The position numbers were made by a program, and so were the translations under genes. The notes under the pieces were generated by a model. That model saw only the letters and a program-made list of their open reading frames with translations, was not told where the DNA came from and did no database searches. From Henckelia pumila (lineage: Eukaryota; Streptophyta; Magnoliopsida; Lamiales; Gesneriaceae), in contig NW_027331840.1 in assembly GCF_033568475.1 (NCBI RefSeq), forward strand, positions 372,001 through 436,000: DNA of 64,000 nt, read 5' to 3'. Shown here one piece after another: positions 23,151 to 33,700 of this stretch (positions are counted from its first letter, which is position 1; each line of letters begins with the position of its first letter).

Positions 23151-25412
23151 CTATACACATGAAAAGGAAAAAATAAAATTTATTGGAAAAATAACAATAC
23201 TAGTTTGAGAAATAAACTTACTTGATCGATCAGCTTTCCCTTTTCCTTTCTTTTTCTTACTTTTATCATTCCAATGGCGTTGGATATTTTTATTCGTAAT
23301 TTCTCTCGACTTCACTTGAGGAGGATTACACACAAGCATGTCATCCAATAGGTTATTGTCTTCATGAACCCAGTTGTCACAAATTTTTGGGTCTTCCAAC
23401 TTAAGTTTTTCAAACAAATCATCTATTTGTTCCCTCGCATCATTAAGAATTTCTGTCAACTTGTTTCTTGCAATATCATGAACTTTACATCTCATGCTAA
23501 GAGCATGCGTCGATATCATTATATGATTCACAAAGACCATCTCAGATTCACAAACACTTCCAATTCTAACTCCACTTCCATCCAAAACAAAATTTTGATG
23601 AATTCTGTTTCTGCACTTTTTCATCCAGCATTCTTTCAAGTATGGTTTGGGCAGATAATTCAGATTCAAAAAACTAAAGATCATCAGAATATGCTTGCAA
23701 AGTATTCCCATTTTTTCAAATTTTTTACAGGTGCATTTTACTTCAAGTATCTCCTTGTTGAATAACACCTGTCTAACCCTTGAATTCTCATCATGAGATT
23801 TTACTTTGAACTCCATAGAGAAAACACTGAAATCTGAGGGCATCTGAATGAACCGCATATTCAAAGAATTGATTGGTTCTAATTCAAATAGCTTGTACAC
23901 GGTGTGAGTATAAAAATCAGCTGCAAACTTCAACAATGGATTATTTTTCAGCATCATTGGTGTTGTTGTATGATGACACCGTGTATCCTCAGCCTTCTCT
24001 TTATCACGCCACCCTTTTATGATTTTTTCATAATTTAGCACAAAATCATACAACGAAATGGCATTGTTTCCTAATCTCTTCAACACTGCATTTGTCACCT
24101 CACTTCTAGAAGTTGCTAAAAGCCCAAAACTAAACATGTGATTACTGAATGCAGTAGCCCATTTGTATCTCAATGCATACATATTATTTAGCCATTTATG
24201 ACCATTCAAATTGTATTCCTCTATCATAATCCTCCACGTGTCTTCAAATTCTTCTTCAGATTCGCAATGACTCATGCATTTATTCCACAATCTTTTAAAT
24301 CTTGTATCACCATTCAAACTCCCTAAGTGTGACGGAGCATTTTGGTTAATATGCCACTGACATAACCGATGGTGTGAATACGGAAATACCGTCTCAATTG
24401 CATTCATCATGGCTTGACATTGGTCAGTGAAAATTGTTTCAGGCTGTTTTCCATTCATAGACTCAAGAAAAGTTCTGAACAACCATTCAAATGAACTCTC
24501 AGTTTCATCCGACATGAATGCCAAACCAAACATTACATTTTGCTTATGATGATTAATTCCAACGAAAGGAGTACATATCAAATTGTAACGATTGGTTTGA
24601 TAAGTCGTGTCAACTGACATAACATCACCGAAGTACTCATAATCAACTAAACATCTCGAATCCCTAAAAAAAAAATTCATGACCCTATTGTCATCATCTA
24701 GTTGAACGTTCCAATAAAAATGCGACTCCTTATTTGCCTTGTTTATAAAATGATGAAGTAAGGCAGAAGCATCCCCATTCTCAACTTTCGTATGCTTTTT
24801 TATACGACCAATGTGATCGTATACATCTTTTCTAATAAAGCTCAAATTATGTGACCATTGTGCATCATTTTCCATATAAGCTACAGCATTAGCCACAGAA
24901 ATCCCAGCATTTACCATTGCTTCTAAAGTGGATTTTTGAGCATGAGAAATATTCCGTGATGATCTTAACAAATGTCTTTGATCAACCGCAACCATGTCAT
25001 GATTATGCTCAACGACAAACCTACCAACCTTCCATTCCCCACCCATTTGCCTACTAATTTTGAGCTTCGCTTTACATTTTGTTCTACTAGTCGGCTTCAA
25101 GTAAATAGGAATTTTTTCAAAAGAGTGTTTTTCATCTTTACTACCTTCACATGAACACTCAAACTCTTTAGATTGTAAATCAGTAGTGCCAGGAAAGTAG
25201 CATTGATCACCTTTTTTGACGCTGAACCTTTTAGCATGCGCATAATTGCAATAAAGTAAATACGCATCTTCAACGCTTTTGACTACTTGACCAACAAGTA
25301 GTTTACTCTCCAATTGATCTACAATAGAGCTGGTAGATAATACCTCAATGTCTTCAGGAATCGAATATTCTGAATTTACAACTTCAACCTCTTCAATGTT
25401 GTCTCCCATCAA
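23151..25412 (-). CDS. MULE transposase with FAR1, MULE and SWIM domains
   Basis: A single open frame of 753 codons that would cut and rejoin the element ends. Residues about 45-140 form a FAR1-type zinc DNA-binding domain (ECSCEG ... EHNHD). The MULE catalytic domain spans roughly 260-400, with the first Asp in VMSVDTTYQ (D268) and the second in ETIFTDQCQAM (D330); the third acidic residue is not assigned. A SWIM zinc finger lies at 560-574 (CTCKKFEKMGILCKH). The tail is lysine-rich. A donor (GTAAGT) sits at about 23221, and an open stretch at 22845-23150 (for example PHQNPTVVQPFHPFEP) looks like a further C-terminal exon, although the simplest splice does not keep that frame, so the real C-terminus is uncertain. 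It resembles the Jittery/FAR1-FHY3 branch of Mutator transposases. No break is visible in the main frame. Confidence 0.92.
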   Translation of the reverse strand: MMGDNIEEVEVVNSEYSIPEDIEVLSTSSIVDQLESKLLVGQVVKSVEDAYLLYCNYAHAKRFSVKKGDQCYFPGTTDLQSKEFECSCEGSKDEKHSFEKIPIYLKPTSRTKCKAKLKISRQMGGEWKVGRFVVEHNHDMVAVDQRHLLRSSRNISHAQKSTLEAMVNAGISVANAVAYMENDAQWSHNLSFIRKDVYDHIGRIKKHTKVENGDASALLHHFINKANKESHFYWNVQLDDDNRVMNFFFRDSRCLVDYEYFGDVMSVDTTYQTNRYNLICTPFVGINHHKQNVMFGLAFMSDETESSFEWLFRTFLESMNGKQPETIFTDQCQAMMNAIETVFPYSHHRLCQWHINQNAPSHLGSLNGDTRFKRLWNKCMSHCESEEEFEDTWRIMIEEYNLNGHKWLNNMYALRYKWATAFSNHMFSFGLLATSRSEVTNAVLKRLGNNAISLYDFVLNYEKIIKGWRDKEKAEDTRCHHTTTPMMLKNNPLLKFAADFYTHTVYKLFELEPINSLNMRFIQMPSDFSVFSMEFKVKSHDENSRVRQVLFNKEILEVKCTCKKFEKMGILCKHILMIFSFLNLNYLPKPYLKECWMKKCRNRIHQNFVLDGSGVRIGSVCESEMVFVNHIMISTHALSMRCKVHDIARNKLTEILNDAREQIDDLFEKLKLEDPKICDNWVHEDNNLLDDMLVCNPPQVKSREITNKNIQRHWNDKSKKKKGKGKADRSSKFISQTSIVIFPINFIFSFSCV

Positions 25413-26767
25413 GTCTATAATTAAAAGAAAAAAGATTAAAATGTAAATAAATCTAATAATGATTAAAAGTAAAGAAAGAGAGATAATTTGACCAAAAATC
25501 GAGGTTCTAAGAATTTACTGTATTTGAAATAAAAAGTGTCATAATTACCTTTTCTCCAAACTTAATAAGTCAAGTGTATGTATCAAGTCTAATAGTTGTA
25601 AAGAAACTGTTAGATAGATCAAGTCAGGGGAGGAAAGATTTTTAAAATGAGGCAAACTTGTTGGGCTACTGTTCGATGGGTGCAGAAAATCTTTCTACTT
25701 CTTGTTTATGAATATGTTGCTAATGAGAGCCTTGACAAGCTTTTGCTCAGTAAATACTTATTGTTAACGCGTTTTGTATCCTCAATTGGATATATGATTA
25801 TCAATGTATGTTCAAAGAATGAAGTTTAACAAATTATACGAACATGTTGTGGAACCAAGCTTATATATGAACCATAATAATCCTAATTAAAAAAATCACC
25901 ATTCTTCAAGATTATGTATCCTCAATTGGATATATGATTATCAATGTATTAATCATATCTTTGAACCAAATCAGAGAACAAAATCACCATTCTTCAAGAT
26001 TAATAGTTGAACAGAGGCTCTGGAATGAATGAGGGCAATTCAATACAAATTTATTCGCATTAACGTCACTTTCAAATTCAAAATATACTTCCATATCAAA
26101 TGATTATTACTGAAAGAGGGCAAAAGAATTTTATATACCATATACATAAATTAGTTCATACCGTGATGGAGGGGGATCACTATGTAGCAGCGTGAGCGGA
26201 TCGATTAATATTGTTCCCTTCTTGTTTCTCCAAATCTGAAATCCCTCAAGCGGGCAATGATTTTTGAAAATCTGGGAACACAACAAACAAGCTTTCAAAT
26301 TTTGGGATCTGACCATTACTTTTAGGATAATCTAACAACATTAAATAAGGAATCTCCCATTAGAAATCAAGAAAACAAGATTTTTTTAACTTCTGCACTT
26401 CAATCCAAAGTCTCCAATTGAAATATTTTCTACACCAACTCACTATCCCTCACGCCCATTGCCCAAAAAAATCAACTTCAGACTTCAGAAATTTTACTTC
26501 CACAATCCATAGAAAATACAATATTTTAACATACATACCTTGAGGATTGCAAACCAGAGGATCTTCAAACAAAATATCCCGTCGAAATGCACTTTCGATG
26601 AGTTTGGGCTCGAACTCGGCGATGCACAGGCTATCAAAATAAATTTGCAGAATCTCGTCTTCACCAAGGTTGTAATCTTCGTAAGATTACGAGAGAGGAG
26701 AAAGCCGCCGAACTTGTAAGATTACAAGAGGAAAAGTCCCGCGGATTTCAGATTATAATTTCAAAAG
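25413..26767 (-). promoter_or_regulatory. Leader and promoter side of the MULE transposase
   Basis: No protein gene is seen. A word of about 33 bases (from ATCCTCAATTGGATATATGA) occurs twice, at about 25777-25809 and 25918-25950, and AAAATCACCATTCTTCAAGA also occurs twice (about 25890 and 25980), so there was a small local duplication. Transcription of the transposase must start here. Confidence 0.45.
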
Positions 26768-26904
26768 TAACCATGGTTGGAGATCTCGCTCCAATTAATC
26801 ATAATTCCGATTTTTATGTTTTAAAAAAATATTTTAAAATAACTGCCACGTGTCAGTCGATGATAGGCTGAGGGCACTACCCTCAGCCTAGCATCGACGC
26901 ATCC
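26768..26904 (-). repeat. Right terminal inverted repeat of the MULE
   Basis: Mirror of the left end. It holds the hairpin GGCTGAGGG / CCCTCAGCC and ends CATCGACGCATCC at 26904. The inner limit is set by the word GTAACCATGGTTGG (26767-26780), which also occurs in inverted form at the left end. Confidence 0.85.
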
Positions 26905-26913
26905 GTTCTTATC

Positions 26914-27270
26914 ATAAGGGTCTCACTCAATCATGTGATGCTCAAATGATATTAACCAATTAAATTATTCCACTTGTCCCATGGGGGTAATACTGGTTTT
27001 GTCTATGCTACCCCATTCGGGTAGTGCCCGAATGGAGATCCAACGGTCCATGTTTTTTTGGACTTGATATGATCTCATTTAAAATGAGATCAAATCAAAT
27101 CCAAAAAAATATGGGTCATTGGATGCAGCACATGGGCAGTGCCCATGTGCTAGCATAGACAAAGCCGGGTAATACTCATGGGATATGATGAAATTTTCCT
27201 AATTAGTGAGTGTCATCTACCCCATGGGGTAATACTTATGGGGGTAGGATCGACCCTCCCGATACGAAGT
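26914..27270. mobile_element. Cluster of palindromic MITEs, right part
   Basis: Continuation of the MITE unit interrupted by the MULE, together with the end of an outer unit (CTACCCCATGGGGTAATAC near 27218). The outer stretch CCCTCCCGATACGAAG resembles the left flank near 9468. A different 172-bp MITE is inserted at 26995. Confidence 0.6.
26995..27166. mobile_element. 172-bp Mutator-type MITE
   Basis: The ends are GGTTTTGTCTATGCTA and, inverted, GGCTTTGTCTATGCTA. The flanks share GGGTAATACT (26985-26994 and 27167-27176), consistent with a 9- or 10-bp target duplication. Both ends carry a hairpin (CCATTCGGG / CCCGAATGG on the left, AGCACATGGG / CCCATGTGCT on the right), and the centre (ATGATCTCATTTAAAATGAG) is itself nearly palindromic. 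Spacing and the GGGCACTGCCC core agree with the ends of the nearby MULE, so it may be mobilised by the same transposase family. Confidence 0.85.
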
Positions 27271-29546
27271 TTGGAGTTTGTACGCACTAATTATTAGTTG
27301 ATGAATTTTTTGTTTAAAAAATATTAATTGATTATATAAAAATATATGTAACTCAAACAATATATATACACATCTAACACGAACGAAGCCCAAATTTCTT
27401 GTTTGCGACTTTGCACGATCCATATTCAGATCTTGTTGCTCAAGATTGTATAATCCTTGTTAAAATATATCATCGTGTACTTTTGGTTTCAAAACGATTA
27501 CGAATCAAGTTATCTACTATCCATGCTCTTATTCGGAGGCTATTTTTAGGCGTGGTTTAGTGAAATATATAAATCATTCTTCCACTTTAATTTCTTATAT
27601 AAATTCTCCGGTCTAATAAAAGTGTCTTGTTTTATTTAAAAAAAAGACATCAATTTAATAGTCAATATAATATAATAATTACAATACTATCACTTATAGG
27701 TTGCGTTTACTTTATGAGATGTGATTATATGTGAATAAATCATACTAGGATTATTAAAATGATTTTGAAGAATGTTGAATAATGATGGATACACAGTAAC
27801 ATGTTTACTTTGAGTTATTAATTTTGGGATTGAAATAATGATTAATGGACGAATTACAGTTTTACCCTCCACATATGATAAATAATATTATGTTTAATTT
27901 TGTATTCATATAATTTGGATTGAATTATTGTTGAATATTATAAATTATTATTGATTCAAATGTGATTCATTTTCACTTATTGAAATTATTGAGTATAAAA
28001 TTATGTATTTTTTAAAAATAGATAAAATTGATAAAATGATTCATAAAAAATATGAGAAATTGGGAGGAAAACAAAAAAATTAAAAAGGGTATATTAGGAT
28101 TTATATAGAATTTTTTTCATAAATATTGTGAAGGATATGTTATACCTCATGTAATTAAGAATGAAAAATCCCATGAAATCAATGTATAATTACGAGAATG
28201 AGAAATCCTATGAAATCAATGTATAATTACGGACCTTGAGATTTGAAGAAAAATGATTTTTTTTGTAAGTAAACAATGGATTAGATTGAATTAATAAACT
28301 CATAATATATATAATGATATATATAATGATATGTCCTAATATTTCGAAGATAAAAAACAAAAACAAAAAAACTTAGCCGAATATACATATCGTATCTTCT
28401 TTAATGAGTACATAACATATTATACCGTCAGCTTAATCATTTATTCGAAATTGTGTTATGATAAAAATGTGAAGTGATAAATGTATGTTTTAACAGTAAT
28501 TCTATCAAATCATGTGGTGTATATTGGATTGGTTCATCATATATAAAAAAATCAAATTATATCTAATATTTATACGAAAGATATATGACAAGATTGAAGA
28601 TACATTTACAATTTGATTATTTTCCCTTTTCTTTTTTCCACTTAGTTTTATTGAAACATATATAATATATATGTATGTATATATATATGTATGTATATAT
28701 ATATTTAGCATTTTATAATATGATAGGTATCGAGCTAAGTTAATTATATTATTACATATATAAGCATAGCAACAACCGATTTCATTTGAAATTGGATTTC
28801 CACCGAATTCCATCAAGTCGCATGCGGCATGCTATCAAAGACACACTGACAATTTTTTCATATGTAAATATGCTCCTATTATTATTATACTTTATAAACA
28901 TGAAACTCGTTAATTTCTTAATTCCGTAAACTCATTCATTTGTTTCCTTTTGGATTTCCCTTGGAATTCGGACGGCATGAGCTCCATATATAAACCAATT
29001 TTCATGTGATTTTTACCCCTTTCATGCATCATCATACTACTTTTGAACTCAAAAAATGGCCACTAATTAAATATCCTCGAAACAGATCATAATCACAAGT
29101 CACAACATTCACAATAACTTTGATCTGACAATGATTTTCCGTTGCGTGTATCGATTCCCCGTCAATCCAACCAATCGAATTTCCCTCGGTTGCATATATT
29201 GATCTCGGTCTCAAACCTTAACAATCTCTCTCTTTTTCCTCTGGATTCAATTCAGTTTCTTTATAGATTGATAAATCATAAATAAATGATAAATCTGTTG
29301 CAAAAATGATCGTTAAATGAGAGAGACGTGCTTCGGTAGAATCGAGAATATGCATCAATGCATGTATATATATTTTTGAATATGTATATTGTAAGACGGT
29401 TTCATGGATATTTATCGATTAGATGAGTCAATTCTATTTATATTTACAATAAAACGTATTATTATTTTGATAAAAAAATATTTTATCATGGATGACCCAA
29501 ATAGGAAATTCTTATCGTAAAATTGACCGTTAGATCATCTCACATG

Positions 29547-29549
<3 letters not shown>
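27271..29549. other. AT-rich spacer, no gene seen
   Basis: About 2.3 kb of AT-rich DNA without a recognisable frame. There are short TA and TATG runs (near 28661-28702) and small local duplications such as CCTATGAAATCAATGTATAA near 28170-28227. Nothing else is supported. Confidence 0.55.

Positions 29550-29613
<64 letters not shown>
29550..29613. repeat. TA dinucleotide microsatellite
   Basis: About 31 uninterrupted TA units. Likely length-polymorphic. Confidence 0.95.
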
Positions 29614-29615
<2 letters not shown>

Positions 29616-29618
29616 AAT

Positions 29619-30287
29619 TAAGAATTTCATCAGACTCAGTAAGACAAATGACATCAGAAATAGCCGAAGGCGACATGTGTAATCCTGCTTTAACAACTAG
29701 GTATAAAACCAACCGTTTTAGCTATAACTTTAGCAACATGATTTGCTGATATACGACAAAAGTAAAACACACGAGATTGTAGTTCTGCAACTATGACTCG
29801 GAAACCTACCAAAATCAAATCAAGACTACAAACATCTCCGTTGGAGTAAGAATTTCATCACTCAGAAATAGCCGAATGCGACGTGTGTAATCCTACTTTA
29901 ACAACTAGATATAAAATCATCCGTCTTAGCTAAAACCCGTGCTATTTGATTTGCTGATCTACGAACAAAAGTAAAACACACGAGATTGTGGTTCTGAAGC
30001 TATGACTCGGAAGCCTACCAAAATCAAATCAAGACTACAAACATCTCCGGTGGAAGTAAAAATTTCATCACAATTAGTCAGACAAAATGACATCAGAAAT
30101 AACCGAATGCGACATGTGTAATCCTGATTTAACAACCAAATATAAAACCAACCGTCTTAGCTAAAACATGAGCTACTTAATTTGCTGATCTACAAACAAA
30201 AATAAAACACACGGGATTGTAATTCTGACACTATAACTCTAAAGCCTATCAAAATCAAATCAAGACTAGAAACATCTCCATTAAAAA
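29619..30287 (-). repeat. Three tandem copies of an RNase H fragment
   Basis: Three direct repeats of about 210-230 bases (approximately 29619-29846, 29847-30055 and 30056-30287). On the - strand each can be read as the end of a plant RNase H-like (RVT_3) domain, for example VCFTFVRRSANQIARVLAKT in the middle copy, a stretch typical of the C-terminus of LINE ORF2 and its host relatives. The middle copy lacks about 20 bases near its start. The copies have drifted visibly, so the amplification is not fresh. They lie 0.4 kb upstream of IWS1. Confidence 0.75.
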
Positions 30288-30702
30288 ACTTCACAAGAAC
30301 ATTCAACTCCACAAAAAACGTTTGAGAGATTCAGATCCTTGAGTCAACTCAAAACCTCCGAGATGCACAAAGCTTCAAGGTGGAGAAAAAAATCAAGAAG
30401 AAGAAATCTATCATAATGCAAAAAAAAAAATAGTTTTATTTATTTTTATCACATGAGTAAAAAACAATAAAATAAAACATTCTAAACATTGATGAAGAGA
30501 TTCCTTTCTTTTTAGTTTTTCACGCCTATATATATACGAGGAACCAGCTTACATTCACAGAAAAACCGCAGGTATTCATTCACTCCCAAGGCATTTTTAT
30601 ACAACCACCGAACGCTTATGTGTATCTCGCCTGTATGTATATCGATACAACACATTGACGCAGTTTCTCTGTTGAAGGGGGGAGTGTTTTTCTCAATCAA
30701 TC

Positions 30703-33700
30703 ATGGCAATTGAAAACGATCCGTAAGTCGCCTTCCCCAATCAGGAATATCTTAAAATTAGGGTTTTTTCACCATATATCGTCTGCATTTTTATGTGTAC
30801 ATTTTTTAAAAAGATTTGGGTTTTTATTTATAATAATTGGGGTTTTAAGAAGTTGATCGCCCCACCTTCCGTGTCGTCGCGTGTATGTGTATATGTTTGT
30901 GGAAGTTTACTTTTTTTACGTTGAATTATTATTTATTTTTTAATGGATCGATTTTGTGTATGTGTATGTGTTTTGAGTTCAGTTACCGTGATGAAGATGG
31001 TGAGCCATTGATGGATTTCGACGAGGATATCCAATCCGATCGTGATGAGCCTCAGCAAGACGAAGGGGTATGGGGCTATGATGATAGACGCCAGCGATCT
31101 CCAACTCCGGTGTACAGCGACTCGAAAGCAAAGCCCCGGAAGCGATTGATAAAAAATCTGCACCTGAGAAAGATCTGGGTCCTTCGGATTTTGGATTGAC
31201 TGATGATGTGGGGGATTATGGTGGGGATGATGATATTCAGGAGGTGGCTGGATTTGTGAGAGAGGATTATTTGGATGATGGAAAGAGGAAGAGGGAGAAA
31301 GGGGTGAAGAGGAAAATTGTTGAGAAAAAGAGAATGGGGGAGAAAGGGGATAAAAAGTTTAAGGTGACGAGGAGCGTAGGAGGGAAAATGAAGGATAAAG
31401 AGGTTGATCCTGAGATGAAGGAGATGTGGGCCACCATAGCTGGTGGTGATTCGGAGGTTTAACGCATTTACGTGATACTTGATTTCTGCTTTTCATTTAC
31501 GATCATTGAAAATTTTGTGTTTTGTGAAGTGGAGTATTTTTCTCATGCTTTATTTTTGCATTTACCCGGTTTACGTGGTATGTTCAATCTGGTTTTGGAA
31601 TTATGCTGAATTCAGTGAATTTTTTGGTATGATTTGTTTATGATTTGTGGATACGTTAATGAAAATATGGTGAAACACTAGTAGTAACGAATATTGTTAA
31701 ACTTCTACCACGTGTAACTGACTAGTAGTAACGAATATCGGTAAACTTCTACCACGTGTAAGAGACACTTTTTTGTTTTAATGATTACATTTTGTTCATC
31801 AGTGATTTAGTAACTTTCTGCAATTTTATTTTATTTTAAATTATTTGATAAAGGTTTGGCATCGCATAACTGAATTATTTAACTGGTGGATACTAGTCTA
31901 GTATAGTGAGAATGACAATTATGACTTTCTGACCATGGCTGTGAACTCATTTCTGGAAGGAAAAAAGGTCTATGACCTGATTTCATAAAGGGAAGAGGAA
32001 CCATTTCTAGTAGTTGCATTATTACTTCTTCACACGGATTACTTTAAGTGGTACTGGTATTGGAGTACTTTTTGCTTACCCTTGCTCTTGCCAGGCTTTG
32101 GAAATATCAATTTTTGTTCTGCTTGCTCTCACGATGCATTGTTTGCCCCCCCTCCAGTTTGTTCATAGCATGCACCATGTATTAGTTTTGTTGGCTTTAT
32201 TGATTTGTGTTGTTTCAAAATGGTATAGGATGATCAAGAAGGTGCTAGGACTGTGGATGATGATAACTTCATAGATGACACCGGCGTGGATCCTGCTGAC
32301 CGGTATGGAAGTGATAATGGACATTCACCAAGTCGTGCTCCCCAGGTTAGAACAGATCTTACGTAGATTATGTGAGTTTATTGACGTGAACGCCGCATGC
32401 TGCCTGCGAATCGATTGTCGTTCCTTATGCGGAAACTAGACAGATGAAATAACCATAGTCCCCTATATGTTGCGACTGGCAGTCACATTAGCATTTACTT
32501 GAATAAGGCTGTTGAACCATTAACCTAGTGTTATGAGTCAACGGGAGTCATGAGTGCTGAATCACTTGCTTGTTTTTGGTTTCCGACAAATTCACCAGGT
32601 AAAGATATTTAGGTTTTTTATTATGATAATGCCGAAATATTTCAGTAATGCCTTGAACTACATTTATTATTGTTCATTAAGAATGTTTTTCTCCCGGTTT
32701 TTATTTAATGACCTGCTTAATATGGTCAGATCGTTCCTAATTCTTCTGCCGTAGGTTTTTGTTGGAAAAGTCATGATAGTTGACATGTTTGATTCCAAGG
32801 TCACCATATATGTCCGAATTGATTGTGTTCTCTTGCATTCATGATCTCTATTTCCAGCTTTCTTTACACATATCCACTGCAGGATCAATATCCCTTTTTC
32901 TGTTCTGTAATTTGGTTTGTGTTGACGAATGTCATGGTAATTGAACTTGAAGCACTTGCAAAAAAAAGACTTTGATACATGTTTCTCTCTCATAGTTTCT
33001 GATAATTAATTTCGCCTCTCGTTTTTCTGTATAAGAATTAAGTTAGAACAAATCAAACTATATTACAATGTGTTTTCAATTGTTGCATGAGATTTTATGC
33101 AGATACAGCAGCCATAAAACAATATCAATATTAATGACGTTGATATTAATTTTTTTGTTTTTCATTTTGTTCTTTTACCAGGTTTTATCATCCTTACTTT
33201 AGGGAGTTAACTGGTCTTTGAACTGTATCATTTTGTAGGCAGAAGAGGGAGAAGATGAAGATGAAATTAATCAGCTTTTCAAGATAGGAAAGAAAAAAAA
33301 GAAAACTGAAAAGAGTCCTGCAGAAACTGCACTACTTGTAGAGAAGATAATGGCTGAGCTTGAAGTTGTTGCAGAAGAAGATGCAGACCTTAATAGACAG
33401 TCAAAGCCTGCTGTAAATAAATTAAAGAAGCTCCCTCTTCTCATGGATGTCCTTGCTAAGTTGGTCATTCGTTCATCTTGTTTTCAACATTTCCATTTGT
33501 ATCTCTGGAATTGTTTGAATAACCTTTCCGGATGCTCTTTTGTTTTTTTTGGGTAGAAAACAACTTCAGCAAGAGTTTCTTGATCATGGAGTTTTAAATC
33601 TTTTAAAGAATTGGCTTGAGCCACTACCAGATGGAAGCTTGCCAAATATTAACATCCGTGCTGCAGTTTTAAAGATCCTGCATGATGTATGGACCACATA

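Larger units (their letters stand above)
9667..26904. mobile_element. Mutator-like element (MULE) with two genes, split by a Gypsy insertion
   Basis: The element starts GGATGCGTCGATGCT and ends with the inverted form AGCATCGACGCATCC. It is flanked by a perfect 9-bp direct repeat GTTCTTATC (9658-9666 and 26905-26913), the duplication size typical of Mutator elements. The inverted terminal repeats are about 130 bases. Inside are a + strand gene with an RNase H1 N-terminal-like domain near the left end and a - strand FAR1/MULE transposase near the right end. A Gypsy retrotransposon with its own 5-bp duplication lies at 11248-21422, so the MULE proper is about 7.06 kb. With matching ends and an open transposase frame it may be autonomous or was until recently. 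Confidence 0.93.

Noticed and set aside
30885-31199. A separate small gene before IWS1
   Set aside because: Its frame from 30983 is the second exon of IWS1; the part before it is intron and the end is the product of the one-base shift.
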